In this document: positions 36,061-44,630 of the stretch, piece by piece | Numbering within the stretch: the stretch's first letter is position 1 | Layout: each line of letters starts with the position of its first letter | Notes under the pieces: model-generated | The model's database searches: none | Told to the model about the DNA's origin: nothing | Seen by the model: only the letters and a program-made list of their open reading frames with translations | Assembly (NCBI RefSeq): GCF_003999975.1 | Contig: NZ_RJAC01000004.1 | Span: 1 to 64,000, forward strand | Source of the DNA: Actinoplanes solisilvae | GTDB taxonomy: Bacteria > Actinomycetota > Actinomycetes > Mycobacteriales > Micromonosporaceae | Reading direction: 5' to 3' | Length of the DNA stretch: 64,000 bases | Translations under genes and position numbers: made by a program

Positions 36061-37925
36061 GCTGCTCCGATCAGCGGGATGGTGACGGTGAGCCGCGTGC
36101 CGTGCCCGTTGCGGCTGGCCAGTTCGAGGCGGCCGCGCAGGGCCCGCACCCGGTCCTCGACGCCGTGCAGCCCACCACCGAGCGTGACGGTGGCCCCGCC
36201 CCGCCCGTCGTCGACGACCTCGCCGATGATCGCGTCGTCGCGCACGTCGACCCGTACGTGAACCGACTCGGCCTGAGCGTGTTTCATCACGTTGGTCAGG
36301 GCTTCGCTGAGGATGTAGTACATCGCGAGCTCGATGCGCGGGGCGAACCGCCGGGCGGGCACGTCGAGCCGGATCCGCCGCCCGAACCCCTCGGCCGCCT
36401 CCTCGAGCGCGCCGGCCAACCCGTCATGCGCGAGGGATGTCGGGTGCAGGCCGCGGCTGATCGAGCGGACCTGTTCGATGACGGCGACGACCCGGTCGTT
36501 GCAGTCGGCCAGCCGTTCGAGGGTGGCGCCCGGCGGCACCTGCCCGAGCAGCCCGACCAGTTGCAGGCGCAGTGCGGCGAGTTCCTGCTGCACACCGTCG
36601 TGCAGGTCGCGGGCGAGTTCCTTGCGGCCGTCGTCCTCGGCGGCCATCAGCCGGTCCTGGATGTCGCGCATCTCCTCGGCGTGCACGAGCTGCAGTTGTA
36701 CGGCCTGCAACGCCGACGACGAGGCTTCCAGCGCGATCCGTACGGTCGGGTCGTGCTCCGCCTGCGCGGTGCTGAGGGCGCAGACCGCCAAAGGCCCACC
36801 CCCGGGCGTACGGATCTGCAGGCCGGAAGCCGTGCGTCGCAGGCGCCCGGCCGTGTCGACGAATGCGGCCGCGCCGGGAATCCAGTACCAGACCTCGAGC
36901 TCCGGGTCGCGCAGCACGACGCGTAGACCCGACCGCACCGATTCCGGGGTGGCGTGGCCGATCAGCGTCAGGAGCTGGGCGGCGACCCTGTTCTCGAGCC
37001 ACGCCGAGCGCAGCGCCCCGGCGAACAGCGTCAGCGGCAGGATGATCGCCGTCGTGCCCTGCGCGCCACGCGCCGCCATGATCGCCGGCACCGAGCTGTC
37101 CGTACCCATGATCGGGTATTGGACGACCGCCGCTGTCACCGCGAAAATGGCGCTGACCACGAGCATGGCGGTGCTGTTGCGCGGGCCCGGCCGCCGTTGC
37201 TGCAGGACCAGCACCCACACGAACGTGAGCGCGAGGACGACGTACGAGATGGCTCCGGCCTCGGTGACCGCCGAGCCGATCCGTTCGGGGACGTCGAGGT
37301 TGAACCAGAGCACGTCGGGCGAGTAGCCGAGGCGTTCGGGGGCGACGGTCAGGCAGATCGCGGTCTGCGAGAAGATCAGGATGACGAACGCCTCGATCGT
37401 CCAGGCCCACTCGTACCAGCGGTCGAACCTTGCCCGGCCGTGCAGCAGGATGCCGGCGCCCAACGCGAGGAAGAACACCGACTGGGTGTATTCGCCGATG
37501 AGCGGGTAGGCGCCGGTGTCGCGGGCCAGCACCCAGCCGATCGCGAAGAGCACCGAGGCGGCCAGGAGCAACAGGCCGGTACGGGGACTGCCGGCGCGCT
37601 GGGCCAGCAACAGCCCGGCGCCGGCCAGCGAACCCGACAGCAGCACGGCCAGGACGGCCGGGATCGGATGGCCGACCCAGTAGGGCCAGGCGGCCGGCAG
37701 CGGGATCACCCCGACGACGACGGCGATCAGCACCGGCAGGGCGGCCGGGTGCAGCGCCCGCGGGGTGCGGTCGAGAAGGTACACCGGTTGCACCTCCGCA
37801 TCGTGCTCGGCGCCGGGCGGCAGCGGGAACAGTGCCTTCCCGGTGTTGTCCCGTGGGAAACCACGTCCGTCCACCGTGCCCACCGGCCGACGCCCCGGAA
37901 ACCACCGTTCGGGGGACGGGCGCAT
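36057..37925 (-). CDS. Membrane sensor histidine kinase (HisKA_3)
   Basis: This 622-residue protein has a short cytoplasmic start, seven to nine membrane helices (about residues 60-325) and a partly GAF-like linker. The HisKA_3 dimerisation helix has His near residue 441 (ARDLHDGVQQELAALRLQL) and the ATPase has NVMKHA and DDGRGG...GGGLHGVEDR. It phosphorylates the overlapping response regulator. ATG 37925 is used, but the first 45 residues are atypical and GTG at about residue 46 (VQPVYLLD) is possible. Confidence 0.9.
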   Translation of the reverse strand: MRPSPERWFPGRRPVGTVDGRGFPRDNTGKALFPLPPGAEHDAEVQPVYLLDRTPRALHPAALPVLIAVVVGVIPLPAAWPYWVGHPIPAVLAVLLSGSLAGAGLLLAQRAGSPRTGLLLLAASVLFAIGWVLARDTGAYPLIGEYTQSVFFLALGAGILLHGRARFDRWYEWAWTIEAFVILIFSQTAICLTVAPERLGYSPDVLWFNLDVPERIGSAVTEAGAISYVVLALTFVWVLVLQQRRPGPRNSTAMLVVSAIFAVTAAVVQYPIMGTDSSVPAIMAARGAQGTTAIILPLTLFAGALRSAWLENRVAAQLLTLIGHATPESVRSGLRVVLRDPELEVWYWIPGAAAFVDTAGRLRRTASGLQIRTPGGGPLAVCALSTAQAEHDPTVRIALEASSSALQAVQLQLVHAEEMRDIQDRLMAAEDDGRKELARDLHDGVQQELAALRLQLVGLLGQVPPGATLERLADCNDRVVAVIEQVRSISRGLHPTSLAHDGLAGALEEAAEGFGRRIRLDVPARRFAPRIELAMYYILSEALTNVMKHAQAESVHVRVDVRDDAIIGEVVDDGRGGATVTLGGGLHGVEDRVRALRGRLELASRNGHGTRLTVTIPLIGAA

Positions 37926-38013
37926 CCACCATAGACATTCCCTGTTTACCTACATGGCCCATTTCCCGGCGCGCTTCCACAATGAATTCACGCTAGGGAA
38001 AAGGAGGATCGAC

Positions 38014-38457
38014 ATGCGGAACAGGATGCGATCGACCATCGTGGCGGCGGCCGTCGTGCTCGTGCTGCTGATCAGTGGTGCCGCGTTCGCGGCCTACTCC
38101 TGGACGCGCCGCACGGCGGTCGGCGTCGAGACGGCGAAGGCGGCCGAACCGACCGTGAAGATCACCGGCGCGGTGGCGGGCCTGGTGCCCGGCAAGAGCG
38201 GCACGGTCAACGCCGTGATCAGCAACGACAACGACTTCGCGGTACGGGTCGACGCCATCAAGGGCGGCAACAAGGCGACCGACGGCGGGTGCCCCGAGTG
38301 GGCGGTGCGGGTCGTCGAGCCCACCGCGGAACTCGTCGTCCCGGCGCGGTCCACCAAGAAGTTCCCGGTGCGCATCCGGATGGAGGAGTGGGCCGACGAG
38401 AAATGCGCCGGCCGGCAATTCTCCCTGGACGTCGAGACCACTATTTCCCCGGCCTGA
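38014..38457 (+). CDS. Secreted or membrane-anchored small protein with two Cys
   Basis: ATG 38014 follows a strong AAGGAGG. The 147-residue product has an N-terminal signal or anchor helix (residues 7-28) and a beta-sandwich-like exported domain (TVKITGAVAGLVPGKSGTVN). Two Cys (GGCPEW, EKCAGR) could form a disulfide. It resembles small immunoglobulin-like secreted actinobacterial proteins. It is the first gene of a two-gene operon divergent from the two-component system. Confidence 0.7.
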   Translation: MRNRMRSTIVAAAVVLVLLISGAAFAAYSWTRRTAVGVETAKAAEPTVKITGAVAGLVPGKSGTVNAVISNDNDFAVRVDAIKGGNKATDGGCPEWAVRVVEPTAELVVPARSTKKFPVRIRMEEWADEKCAGRQFSLDVETTISPA

Positions 38458-38484
38458 CATTCCCGGCCGGAAAGGAGCATCGGC

Positions 38485-39069
38485 GTGGAAATCATCGTCT
38501 GTGCCGGCGGCATTCTCGTCGCGGCCGTCGTGAGCTGGCTCGTCAACCAGCTCCCCGTCCTCAAGGTCAGGTCCACGTCGTTCCGGGTGCTGATCGCGCT
38601 GGTGGTCGTCGCCCTGTGCGTCACCTCCGGCCTGATCATCCGGTATCAGATCTCGCTCGACGAGATCGACAAACCCCTCGCGGTGATCACGTCCCCGTCG
38701 GACGGGGCGCGGATCGACCGGCCGCAGGAGGTCGCCGTCGAACTGCGCAAGGCCCTGCCGAAGGGCCACTCGCTGTGGCTGGCCTACCAGAACGAGCTGG
38801 GCGGCCCGGTCATCGTGCAGGCGGCGAAGTGCCAGATCTCCCGTACGAGTGCCGACTGCGGCCCGCTGTGGGTCGGCCACGACGAGCACGACCGCGCCGC
38901 GTTCAAACTGCTGCTGGTCGTGGCCGACGCGGGGGCCGGCGCCGTGCTTCGCGGCAACGGCCCGGCCACCGGCGGCGACGGCGACAACAAGAGCTGGACG
39001 GCCCTGCCCGACGGCGTCGAGCGGGTGAGCGTCGCCCGCCGGGTCGTCCTCAAGGACCGCGACCGGTGA
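38485..39069 (+). CDS. Membrane protein with two N-terminal helices
   Basis: GTG 38485 follows AAAGGAG. The 194-residue protein has two membrane helices (about 4-20 and 33-52) and an exported domain of about 135 residues with two Cys (AAKCQIS, SADCGPLW). The domain opens with ITSPSDGARIDRPQEVAVE, typical of extracellular beta-sandwich modules. It is paired with the upstream secreted protein, 27 bases away. Confidence 0.7.
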   Translation: MEIIVCAGGILVAAVVSWLVNQLPVLKVRSTSFRVLIALVVVALCVTSGLIIRYQISLDEIDKPLAVITSPSDGARIDRPQEVAVELRKALPKGHSLWLAYQNELGGPVIVQAAKCQISRTSADCGPLWVGHDEHDRAAFKLLLVVADAGAGAVLRGNGPATGGDGDNKSWTALPDGVERVSVARRVVLKDRDR

Positions 39070-39076
39070 CAGCGCG

Positions 39077-39178
39077 CTACGGGGCCGCCGGCCGGAACCG
39101 CACGTCCGGCTCGGCGGTCGGGTCGGTGAAGTGGCACAGCACCTTGCCGCTCGCGGTCTGCGGTTCGACGTCGCTCAT
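39077..39178 (-). CDS. Candidate small protein, 33 aa, with strong ribosome site
   Basis: ATG 39178 follows GGGAGG at about six bases, and the frame closes with TAG after 33 codons. The peptide contains a single Cys (VLCHFTDP) and is acidic in the middle. It is convergent with the preceding operon and 79 bases upstream of nothing on its own strand. I do not recognise it. The good start signal is the only strong evidence, so it could be a remnant 5' end. Confidence 0.35.
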   Translation of the reverse strand: MSDVEPQTASGKVLCHFTDPTAEPDVRFRPAAP

Positions 39179-39256
39179 GCCGTCCTCCCGGTGTGCCGAT
39201 TCGCTCGTACGTGAGTAGAGACGGTCTCCGCGGCGAAATCTCATCGGTCCTCGCGC

Positions 39257-40156
39257 TCAGAGCAGAGCGAGAGCCTGGCCGAGCAGGTTTACGGAGCCGA
39301 CCGTTATCGGGTCGACGACGAGCTGGACGTGAGCGGCGCCGGCGGCCGCCATCGCCTGGATGTGGCGGGCGATGTCGGCCGGGGAACCCTCGACCGGGTT
39401 GGACGACGCGTCGACGTCGGGGCGGCCCTCGGCGCCGGGCAGGCGGATCAGGACGGCGGCGGTCGCCCGCACCTCACCCGGGGCGCGGCCGGCGACCGCC
39501 GCGGCCCGGTCGACCCGCTCGCGTACGGCGGCGAAGCCCTCCGGGGTGTTGCCGTAGTCGGCCCACCAGACGTTCCAGGCGTCGACGTGGGGCAACCCGA
39601 TGCGCAGCATGCGTGGGGCGACCGAGCCGAGCCACAGCGGCGGACCGCCGGGGCGTACGGGTGGCGGGTCGAGCGTGCAGTCGGCGGCGACGTGGTAGGT
39701 GCCGTGGAAGTCGACGTGGCCGTCGCGCAGCAGGCCGCGGATGATCGTGAACGCCTCTTCGAAGCGGGACACGCGGTGGTCGTACGGGAAGCCGAAGGCG
39801 GTGAACTCGCGCACGTTCCAGCCCGCGCCCAGCCCGACGATCAGCCGTCCGCCCGAGATCGCGTCGACCGTGGCAGCCTGTTTGGCCAGCATCGCCGGGG
39901 CGTGGAACACGGTGGCCGCGACGAGGGGGCCGAGCTGCACGCGGGTGGTGACGGCGGCGAGGGCGGCCAGGGTCGTCCACGCCTCGAACGGGCCTTTGAC
40001 GGTGCCGTCGGGAGCGTCGAAGAGCAGGTGGTCGCCGACCCAGAGGGAATCGAAGCCGACCTGTTCGGCCGTGTGGGCCAGGGCGGCCGTCTCGGGCCAG
40101 CCGACCCGGCGTTCCTCCTCGGGCAGCTGCAGACCAACCAGGCACGGCCTCGCCAC
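39257..40156 (-). CDS. F420-dependent LLM-class oxidoreductase
   Basis: This 299-residue TIM-barrel protein of the luciferase-like family has EQVGFDSLWVGDHLLF, AGWNVREFTAFGFPYDHR and the ISGGRLIVGLGAG block, all typical of F420-dependent members. It would catalyse hydride transfer from F420H2 to an unknown substrate. GTG 40156 is the start. It lies directly next to the collapsed alkanesulfonate locus on the other strand. Confidence 0.85.
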   Translation of the reverse strand: MARPCLVGLQLPEEERRVGWPETAALAHTAEQVGFDSLWVGDHLLFDAPDGTVKGPFEAWTTLAALAAVTTRVQLGPLVAATVFHAPAMLAKQAATVDAISGGRLIVGLGAGWNVREFTAFGFPYDHRVSRFEEAFTIIRGLLRDGHVDFHGTYHVAADCTLDPPPVRPGGPPLWLGSVAPRMLRIGLPHVDAWNVWWADYGNTPEGFAAVRERVDRAAAVAGRAPGEVRATAAVLIRLPGAEGRPDVDASSNPVEGSPADIARHIQAMAAAGAAHVQLVVDPITVGSVNLLGQALALL

Positions 40157-40190
40157 GTACGGACCTTAGCGTCTGTCGCGCGGCGAGCCG

Positions 40191-40899
40191 GTGGTCACCT
40201 TCGTACAGGCCCTGCCGCCACTGGCCTACTTCAGCCTGTTCATCATCTGGTTCGGCATCGACGAGACGCCGAAGCTGTGGCTGCTGTCGATCGCCGCGCT
40301 GCCGCCGGTCGCCGTGGCCACCGCCGGCGCCGTGCAGGGCGCGCCGACCGGGCTGGTCGAGGCGGCGCGGGCGCTCGGGGCGGGCCGCTGGGCGGTGGTG
40401 CGGGACGTGACGCTGCCGAACGCGCTGCCCGACTACCAGATCACGTGGACGAAATTCGACTCCGGCGCCAGCATCAACACCGCGTTCGTGGCCAAGAGCG
40501 TCGACATCGCGGCCATCGGGTCGAGTCCCGTCGCGCGTGGCCTGTCGGCGCCGCTCAACATCCCGTACAAGGTGGCCTTTGTCCTGGACGTGGCGGGCGA
40601 CAACGAGGCGCTGGTCGCGCGCAACGGCAGCGGAGTGACCGACGTGGCCTCGCTGAAGGGCAAGAAGGTGGCGACGCCGTTCGCCTCGACCGCGCACTAC
40701 AGCCTGCTCGCGGCGCTGGACAGGGCCGGCGTGAAGGAGAACGAGGTCATTCGATTCGTTGTCCCCGCACTTCGCCGCCATCGTCCACGGCGTCGACCTG
40801 ACCAAGCGGCTCAAGTTCCTGGTCGCGTTCCGGCCGGGGGTGCTGTCGCCGACGCCGGCCGCGCAGATGGCGTCGACCGTGTCGGCGCCGTCGAGCTAG
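40191..40899 (+). pseudogene. Collapsed alkanesulfonate/taurine uptake locus (permease, binding protein, SsuD fragments)
   Basis: Three fragments are fused. 40191 to about 40430 encodes the middle of an SsuC/TauC permease (FVQALPPLAYFSLFIIWFG, EAARALGAGRWAVVRDVTLP). 40431 to about 40746, in the same frame, is an internal piece of the SsuA/TauA binding protein (SGASINTAFVAKSVDIAAIG, SSPVARGLSAP). 40747-40899, in another frame, is SsuD-like monooxygenase (SPHFAAIVHGVD, then RLKFLVAFRPGVLSP), itself missing about 40 residues. The order mirrors an ssu operon, but each gene is reduced to a piece. The relic ends at the 3' edge of the MMPL gene. Confidence 0.8.
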
Positions 40900-42847
40900 G
40901 CCACCAGAACCGGTCCCCGCACATGGTCGCCAGTGCGGGGACCAGCACGGTACGCACCAGGAGCGTGTCGAGCAGCACGCCGATGCCGACGATCACGCCG
41001 ATCTGGGTGAGCGTGATGACCGGCAGCACGCCGAGCACCGCGAAGACGGCTGCGAGGAGGATGCCCGCGCTGGTGATGACGCCGCCGGTGACGGCCAGGG
41101 CGTGGACCATGCCGTCGCGGGTGCCGCGCCGCGGCGTCTCCTCCTTGGCTCGCGTGACCAGGAAGATGTTGTAGTCGACGCCCAGCGCGACCAGGAACAG
41201 GAACGCGAGCAGCGGTACGCCGGTGTCGAGGGCCGGGTAGTCGAGGACGGTCCGGAACAGCCAGCTCCCGGCGCCCAGGGCCGCGGCGAAGCTGGCGATG
41301 ACCGTCAGCAGCAGCAGAACCGGGGCCACCAGGGCGCGCAGCAGCCCGATCAGCACGAGCAGCACGACGATCAGCACGGCGGGGACGATGACGGTCAGGT
41401 CGCGCCGGGCCGCGTCGCGGTCGTCGAGGCTGGCCGCGACACTGCCGCCGACCAGGGCGTCCTCCGGTCCGACCCGCTCACGCAGAGCGCGCACGGTGTC
41501 GTAGGCCTCGGGGGTGTCGGGCGCGGCGGTGAGCACGGCGCTGATGCTCGTGAGGTTGCCACTCTGTTCCCCGACGCGGGCGGTGGCGACGCCGGGGGTC
41601 TTGGTGACCAGCGCGAGGACCTCCTCGGCGCGGGCGGGGGTGGTGATGACGGTGGCCGGGTCGGTGGCGCCGGCCGGGAAGTAGCGGCTGACGGTTTCGA
41701 GGCCGTCGACGGCCTCGGCCTCGACGCGGAACTGGTCGGCCTGCGAGAGCCCGAGCTTCGTGCCGACCAGGCCGCTGCCCAGGGCGGCCAGCACGATGAC
41801 GGCGGCGATCGCGACGCGGGCGGGGCGGCGGGCGACGCCGCGGCCGATGCGGGCCCAGATGCCGTTCTCGGCCTCGACGCCGGCCTGCCCGACGCGGGGG
41901 ACGAACGGCCAGAACAGGCCGCGGCCGCAGACGAGCAGGGCGGGTGGCAGCACGAACAGGGCGAAGACGGCGGCGATGGCGATGCCGGCCGCCCCGGCGA
42001 CGCCGAGCGCGAGGTTCTTGCCGAGGCTGGCGAGCAGCAGGGTGAGCAGGCTGAGCACGACCGTGCCGGAACTGGCGAGCACGGCGGGACCGGCGCCGCG
42101 CAACGCCGTACGCATGGCCTCGAAACGGTCGTCGAAGTGGTGCAGTTCCTCCCGGTAGCGGGAGATGATCAGCAGGGCGTAGTTGGTGCCGGCGCCGAAG
42201 ACGAGCACGGTGATGATGCCGTTGGTGGACGCGTCGATGGCCAGGTCGGTGTGGCGCGACAGGATGGCGACGATGGCGCCGCTGAGCCGGTCGGCCAGGC
42301 CGACGACCGCGAGCGGGACGAGCCAGAGGATCGGGCTGCGGTACGTGATGAGCAGCAGCAGGGCGACCACGACGACGGTCACGATCAGCAGGCGGGTGTT
42401 GGCGCCGGAGAAGCTGTCGGCCAGGTCGGCGGTGAAGCCGGCGCCGCCGGTGACCTGCGCGGTGACGCCCGCGGGCAGGGCGGCGCGCACCTGCTGGCGC
42501 AGCTGGGTGACGGCGTCGACGATCTGCTCGGCGGAGTAGCTCGCCGGGTACGGCTTGGAGACGATCGCGGCGTCCTTGCCGGGGGCCAGGATCGGGGTGC
42601 CGAAGGTCTCGATGGCCTTGAGCTCGTCGGCCGTCAGGGGCGTGCCGTCGTCCTTGGCGAAGACGATCAGGGCCGGATTGATCTGGCCGGACGGGAGTTG
42701 CCGTTCCAGCTCGGCGACCTTCGTCGACTCGGCCGTGGCGGGCAGCGAGGCGGTGGGGTCGTTCGTCGTCTCCAGCGGGCCGGCGAACGCGAGCACGCCA
42801 CCGCCGATCAGCAAGGCAAGTACGAGCGTCAACCAGGCGCGTCGCAT
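40811..42847 (-). CDS. MMPL-family (RND-type) membrane transporter
   Basis: The 678-residue protein has two six-helix bundles, each preceded by a large extracellular loop, with MMPL motifs (GTNYALLIISRYREEL, GVDYNIFLVTRAKEE). It exports lipids or hydrophobic compounds. ATG 42847 follows GGAGGG. After FWWP (about 40900) the C-terminus continues into sequence antisense to the SsuD relic (STAPTRSTPSA...), so the native end was probably replaced by a deletion. It is divergent from a MarR gene that likely represses it. Confidence 0.9.
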   Translation of the reverse strand: MRRAWLTLVLALLIGGGVLAFAGPLETTNDPTASLPATAESTKVAELERQLPSGQINPALIVFAKDDGTPLTADELKAIETFGTPILAPGKDAAIVSKPYPASYSAEQIVDAVTQLRQQVRAALPAGVTAQVTGGAGFTADLADSFSGANTRLLIVTVVVVALLLLITYRSPILWLVPLAVVGLADRLSGAIVAILSRHTDLAIDASTNGIITVLVFGAGTNYALLIISRYREELHHFDDRFEAMRTALRGAGPAVLASSGTVVLSLLTLLLASLGKNLALGVAGAAGIAIAAVFALFVLPPALLVCGRGLFWPFVPRVGQAGVEAENGIWARIGRGVARRPARVAIAAVIVLAALGSGLVGTKLGLSQADQFRVEAEAVDGLETVSRYFPAGATDPATVITTPARAEEVLALVTKTPGVATARVGEQSGNLTSISAVLTAAPDTPEAYDTVRALRERVGPEDALVGGSVAASLDDRDAARRDLTVIVPAVLIVVLLVLIGLLRALVAPVLLLLTVIASFAAALGAGSWLFRTVLDYPALDTGVPLLAFLFLVALGVDYNIFLVTRAKEETPRRGTRDGMVHALAVTGGVITSAGILLAAVFAVLGVLPVITLTQIGVIVGIGVLLDTLLVRTVLVPALATMCGDRFWWPSSTAPTRSTPSARPASATAPPAGTRPGT

Positions 42848-42866
42848 GATCCCTCCACGGTTAAGC

Positions 42867-42883
42867 ATCTCGACAATCGAGAT
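42867..42883. promoter_or_regulatory. MarR operator candidate, 7-3-7 dyad
   Basis: ATCTCGA (42867-42873) and TCGAGAT (42877-42883) are perfect inverted arms in the 73-bp gap between the divergent MMPL and MarR genes. Size and position fit a MarR dimer site controlling both. Confidence 0.75.
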
Positions 42884-42920
42884 TCTTACCCAGCGCGACG
42901 ACATCTGCAACACTGGCGCG

Positions 42921-43358
42921 GTGGATGATCTGCGCGCCGACGTGGTGGATCTGCTGCGGCTCTACAGCATCGAGGCGCAGCGGGTGGCCCATGAGTTCGC
43001 CAACCAGCAGGGCCTGCACTTCACCGACCTGCAGGCGCTGATCGCGGTGATGCACGCGGAACGGCGCGGGACACCGCTGACGCCGGGACGGCTGGGGGAG
43101 ACCCTGGCACTCTCGTCGGGGGCCACGACCGCGGTCATCGACCGCCTGGAACGGGCCGGGCACCTGCGCCGCACCCGCGAGAGCGCGGACCGCCGGGTTG
43201 TCCACCTGCGCTACGGCGAGCCGGGGATGGAACTGGCCGCGGCGTTCTTCCGGCCGCTGGGCGCGCGCAGCCAGGCGGTCATGGAGGGCTTCAGCCCCGA
43301 GGAGCTCGAGACCGTGCGCCGCTTCCTGACCGGGATGCTCGGCGCCATCAAAGGCTAG
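42921..43358 (+). CDS. MarR-family regulator of the divergent MMPL exporter
   Basis: The 145-residue protein has the MarR winged helix (LTPGRLGETLALSSGATTAV, IDRLERAGHLRRTRESADRR) between dimerisation helices. GTG 42921 lacks a ribosome site, so leaderless translation is possible. An operator-like dyad lies 38 bases upstream. The 3' end overlaps the next gene by four bases convergently. Confidence 0.9.
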   Translation: MDDLRADVVDLLRLYSIEAQRVAHEFANQQGLHFTDLQALIAVMHAERRGTPLTPGRLGETLALSSGATTAVIDRLERAGHLRRTRESADRRVVHLRYGEPGMELAAAFFRPLGARSQAVMEGFSPEELETVRRFLTGMLGAIKG

Positions 43359-43546
43359 ACCAGTACGTCGACCAGCGCGGCGCGGTGAGAGTTCAGAGCG
43401 CGACGGCTGTCGTGAACGGCGGCACGGTCGGCCGCCAGGACCTCCTTGTCGGCCCCGGTCACGAAGTCGGTGCGCAGGCGCTGCACGTCGGCGCGCAGGT
43501 GCACAAGGCTGGTGTGGGCGGTCCAGGGGGACTGGGTGATCGTCAC
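43355..43546 (-). CDS. Small hypothetical protein, 63 aa
   Basis: GTG 43546 is preceded by AAGGAG at seven bases. The 63-residue product is mostly helical (SLVHLRADVQRLRTDFVTGA, VHDSRRALNSHRAALVDVLV), soluble and without Cys. Similar short helical proteins exist in related actinobacteria, but no role is known. Confidence 0.65.
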   Translation of the reverse strand: MTITQSPWTAHTSLVHLRADVQRLRTDFVTGADKEVLAADRAAVHDSRRALNSHRAALVDVLV

Positions 43547-43715
43547 GGCTTGTCTCCTTGCAGGTCGGGGGTCGCACCTCGCTGGCAACCGTTCTCGATC
43601 GGCATTGCCACCGGGGCGGTTGACGGACCGGGCCGATGACCTGCGTCACGTTTTCACAACCAGGGCGCACCCGGGCGGGACCGGGGCTGCGACCGGCGGC
43701 CCCGAATACACCGAT

Positions 43716-44549
43716 GTGCAGACAGACCTTCTTCTCGACCGTGCCGGTGCCCTGCTGGCCGAGGGGCGCGCCGCTCAGGCCGCCGGCCTGCTGACGCCCG
43801 TCGTGGACGCCGAGCCCGGCAACGCCGTGGCCTGGCTGCTGCTGGCCCGCGCCCGGATGGCCCTGGGGTCGTACGGCGACGCCCTCGAAGCGGCACGTAC
43901 GGCGCTCGGGCTGAACCCGCGCGGCGTCGAGGAGCTCTACTGGGTCAGCGCCGCCTACACGGCTCTGGGACGGCACGACCTGGCCGTCACCGCCGCGGCC
44001 GCCGCCGTCGAGGAGGACCCGGGCAACCCGCGGCCGGCCGAGCGGCACGGGCGGGCGCTGCTCGCGGCCGGGCGTACGGCGGAGGCCGAAACGCTGCTGG
44101 CCGCCGCGGCCGAGATCGCGTATTACGACGCCGACGTTCAGGTGGCGTACGGGATGGCCCTGTTCGCCGCCGGGCGGCCGTTGAGCGCCCGCGAGGCGTA
44201 TTCGCGCGCGGTGCGGCTGGTGCCGGGGCACGAGCGGGCCCTCGCGGAGGTGCGCCGGCTGACCGTGGCCGAGGAGCGCATCGTCGACGCCGAGTCGCTG
44301 GTGCGGGTGGGCGACGAGTTCGCCGAGTCGTTGCGGGTGCCGGCCGGCGGCGTACGCCGGGAAGGCTCTTCGGTGGCGGCTCATGTCGCGGCTGTGCTGC
44401 TCGGGGTGCTGCTGGTCGCGCTGCTCGTGCTCGCGGTGCTCATCCGGGTCGCCGGTCTTGACGTACCCATGCCTCTGCTCGTGGCTGTTTTCTGTGCCAC
44501 GGCGTCGGCTGCGTGCTTCACCGCGTGGACGCGGCGACGAAAAGGCTGA
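43716..44549 (+). CDS. Tetratricopeptide-repeat protein with C-terminal membrane helices
   Basis: The 277-residue protein contains about five TPR units in residues 5-165 (AAGLLTPVVDAEPGNAVAWL, AARTALGLNPRGVEELYWVS, EAYSRAVRLVPGHERALAEV). Two membrane helices near the C-terminus (about 220-265) leave the repeats in the cytoplasm. It probably acts as a protein-binding scaffold. GTG 43716 is the likely start; a chemoreceptor gene follows after 81 bases. Confidence 0.75.
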   Translation: MQTDLLLDRAGALLAEGRAAQAAGLLTPVVDAEPGNAVAWLLLARARMALGSYGDALEAARTALGLNPRGVEELYWVSAAYTALGRHDLAVTAAAAAVEEDPGNPRPAERHGRALLAAGRTAEAETLLAAAAEIAYYDADVQVAYGMALFAAGRPLSAREAYSRAVRLVPGHERALAEVRRLTVAEERIVDAESLVRVGDEFAESLRVPAGGVRREGSSVAAHVAAVLLGVLLVALLVLAVLIRVAGLDVPMPLLVAVFCATASAACFTAWTRRRKG

Positions 44550-44555
44550 CCAAGT

Positions 44556-44583
44556 ATCAAGTGGACCCGGCGATTGCCGAATC
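44556..44583 (+). promoter_or_regulatory. Weak FliA-like promoter candidate before chemoreceptor
   Basis: ATCA (44556-44559), 16 bases, then GCCGAATC (44576-44583) resembles CTCA-N15-17-GCCGATAA, with three of four and about five of eight matches. It ends 47 bases before the GAF chemoreceptor start. This is weaker than the site at 10503-10531. Confidence 0.35.
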
Positions 44584-44630
44584 TTACGTCAACTGAGCGA
44601 CGCCGCGTCGCTCTCGCGAAGGGAGCAGCA

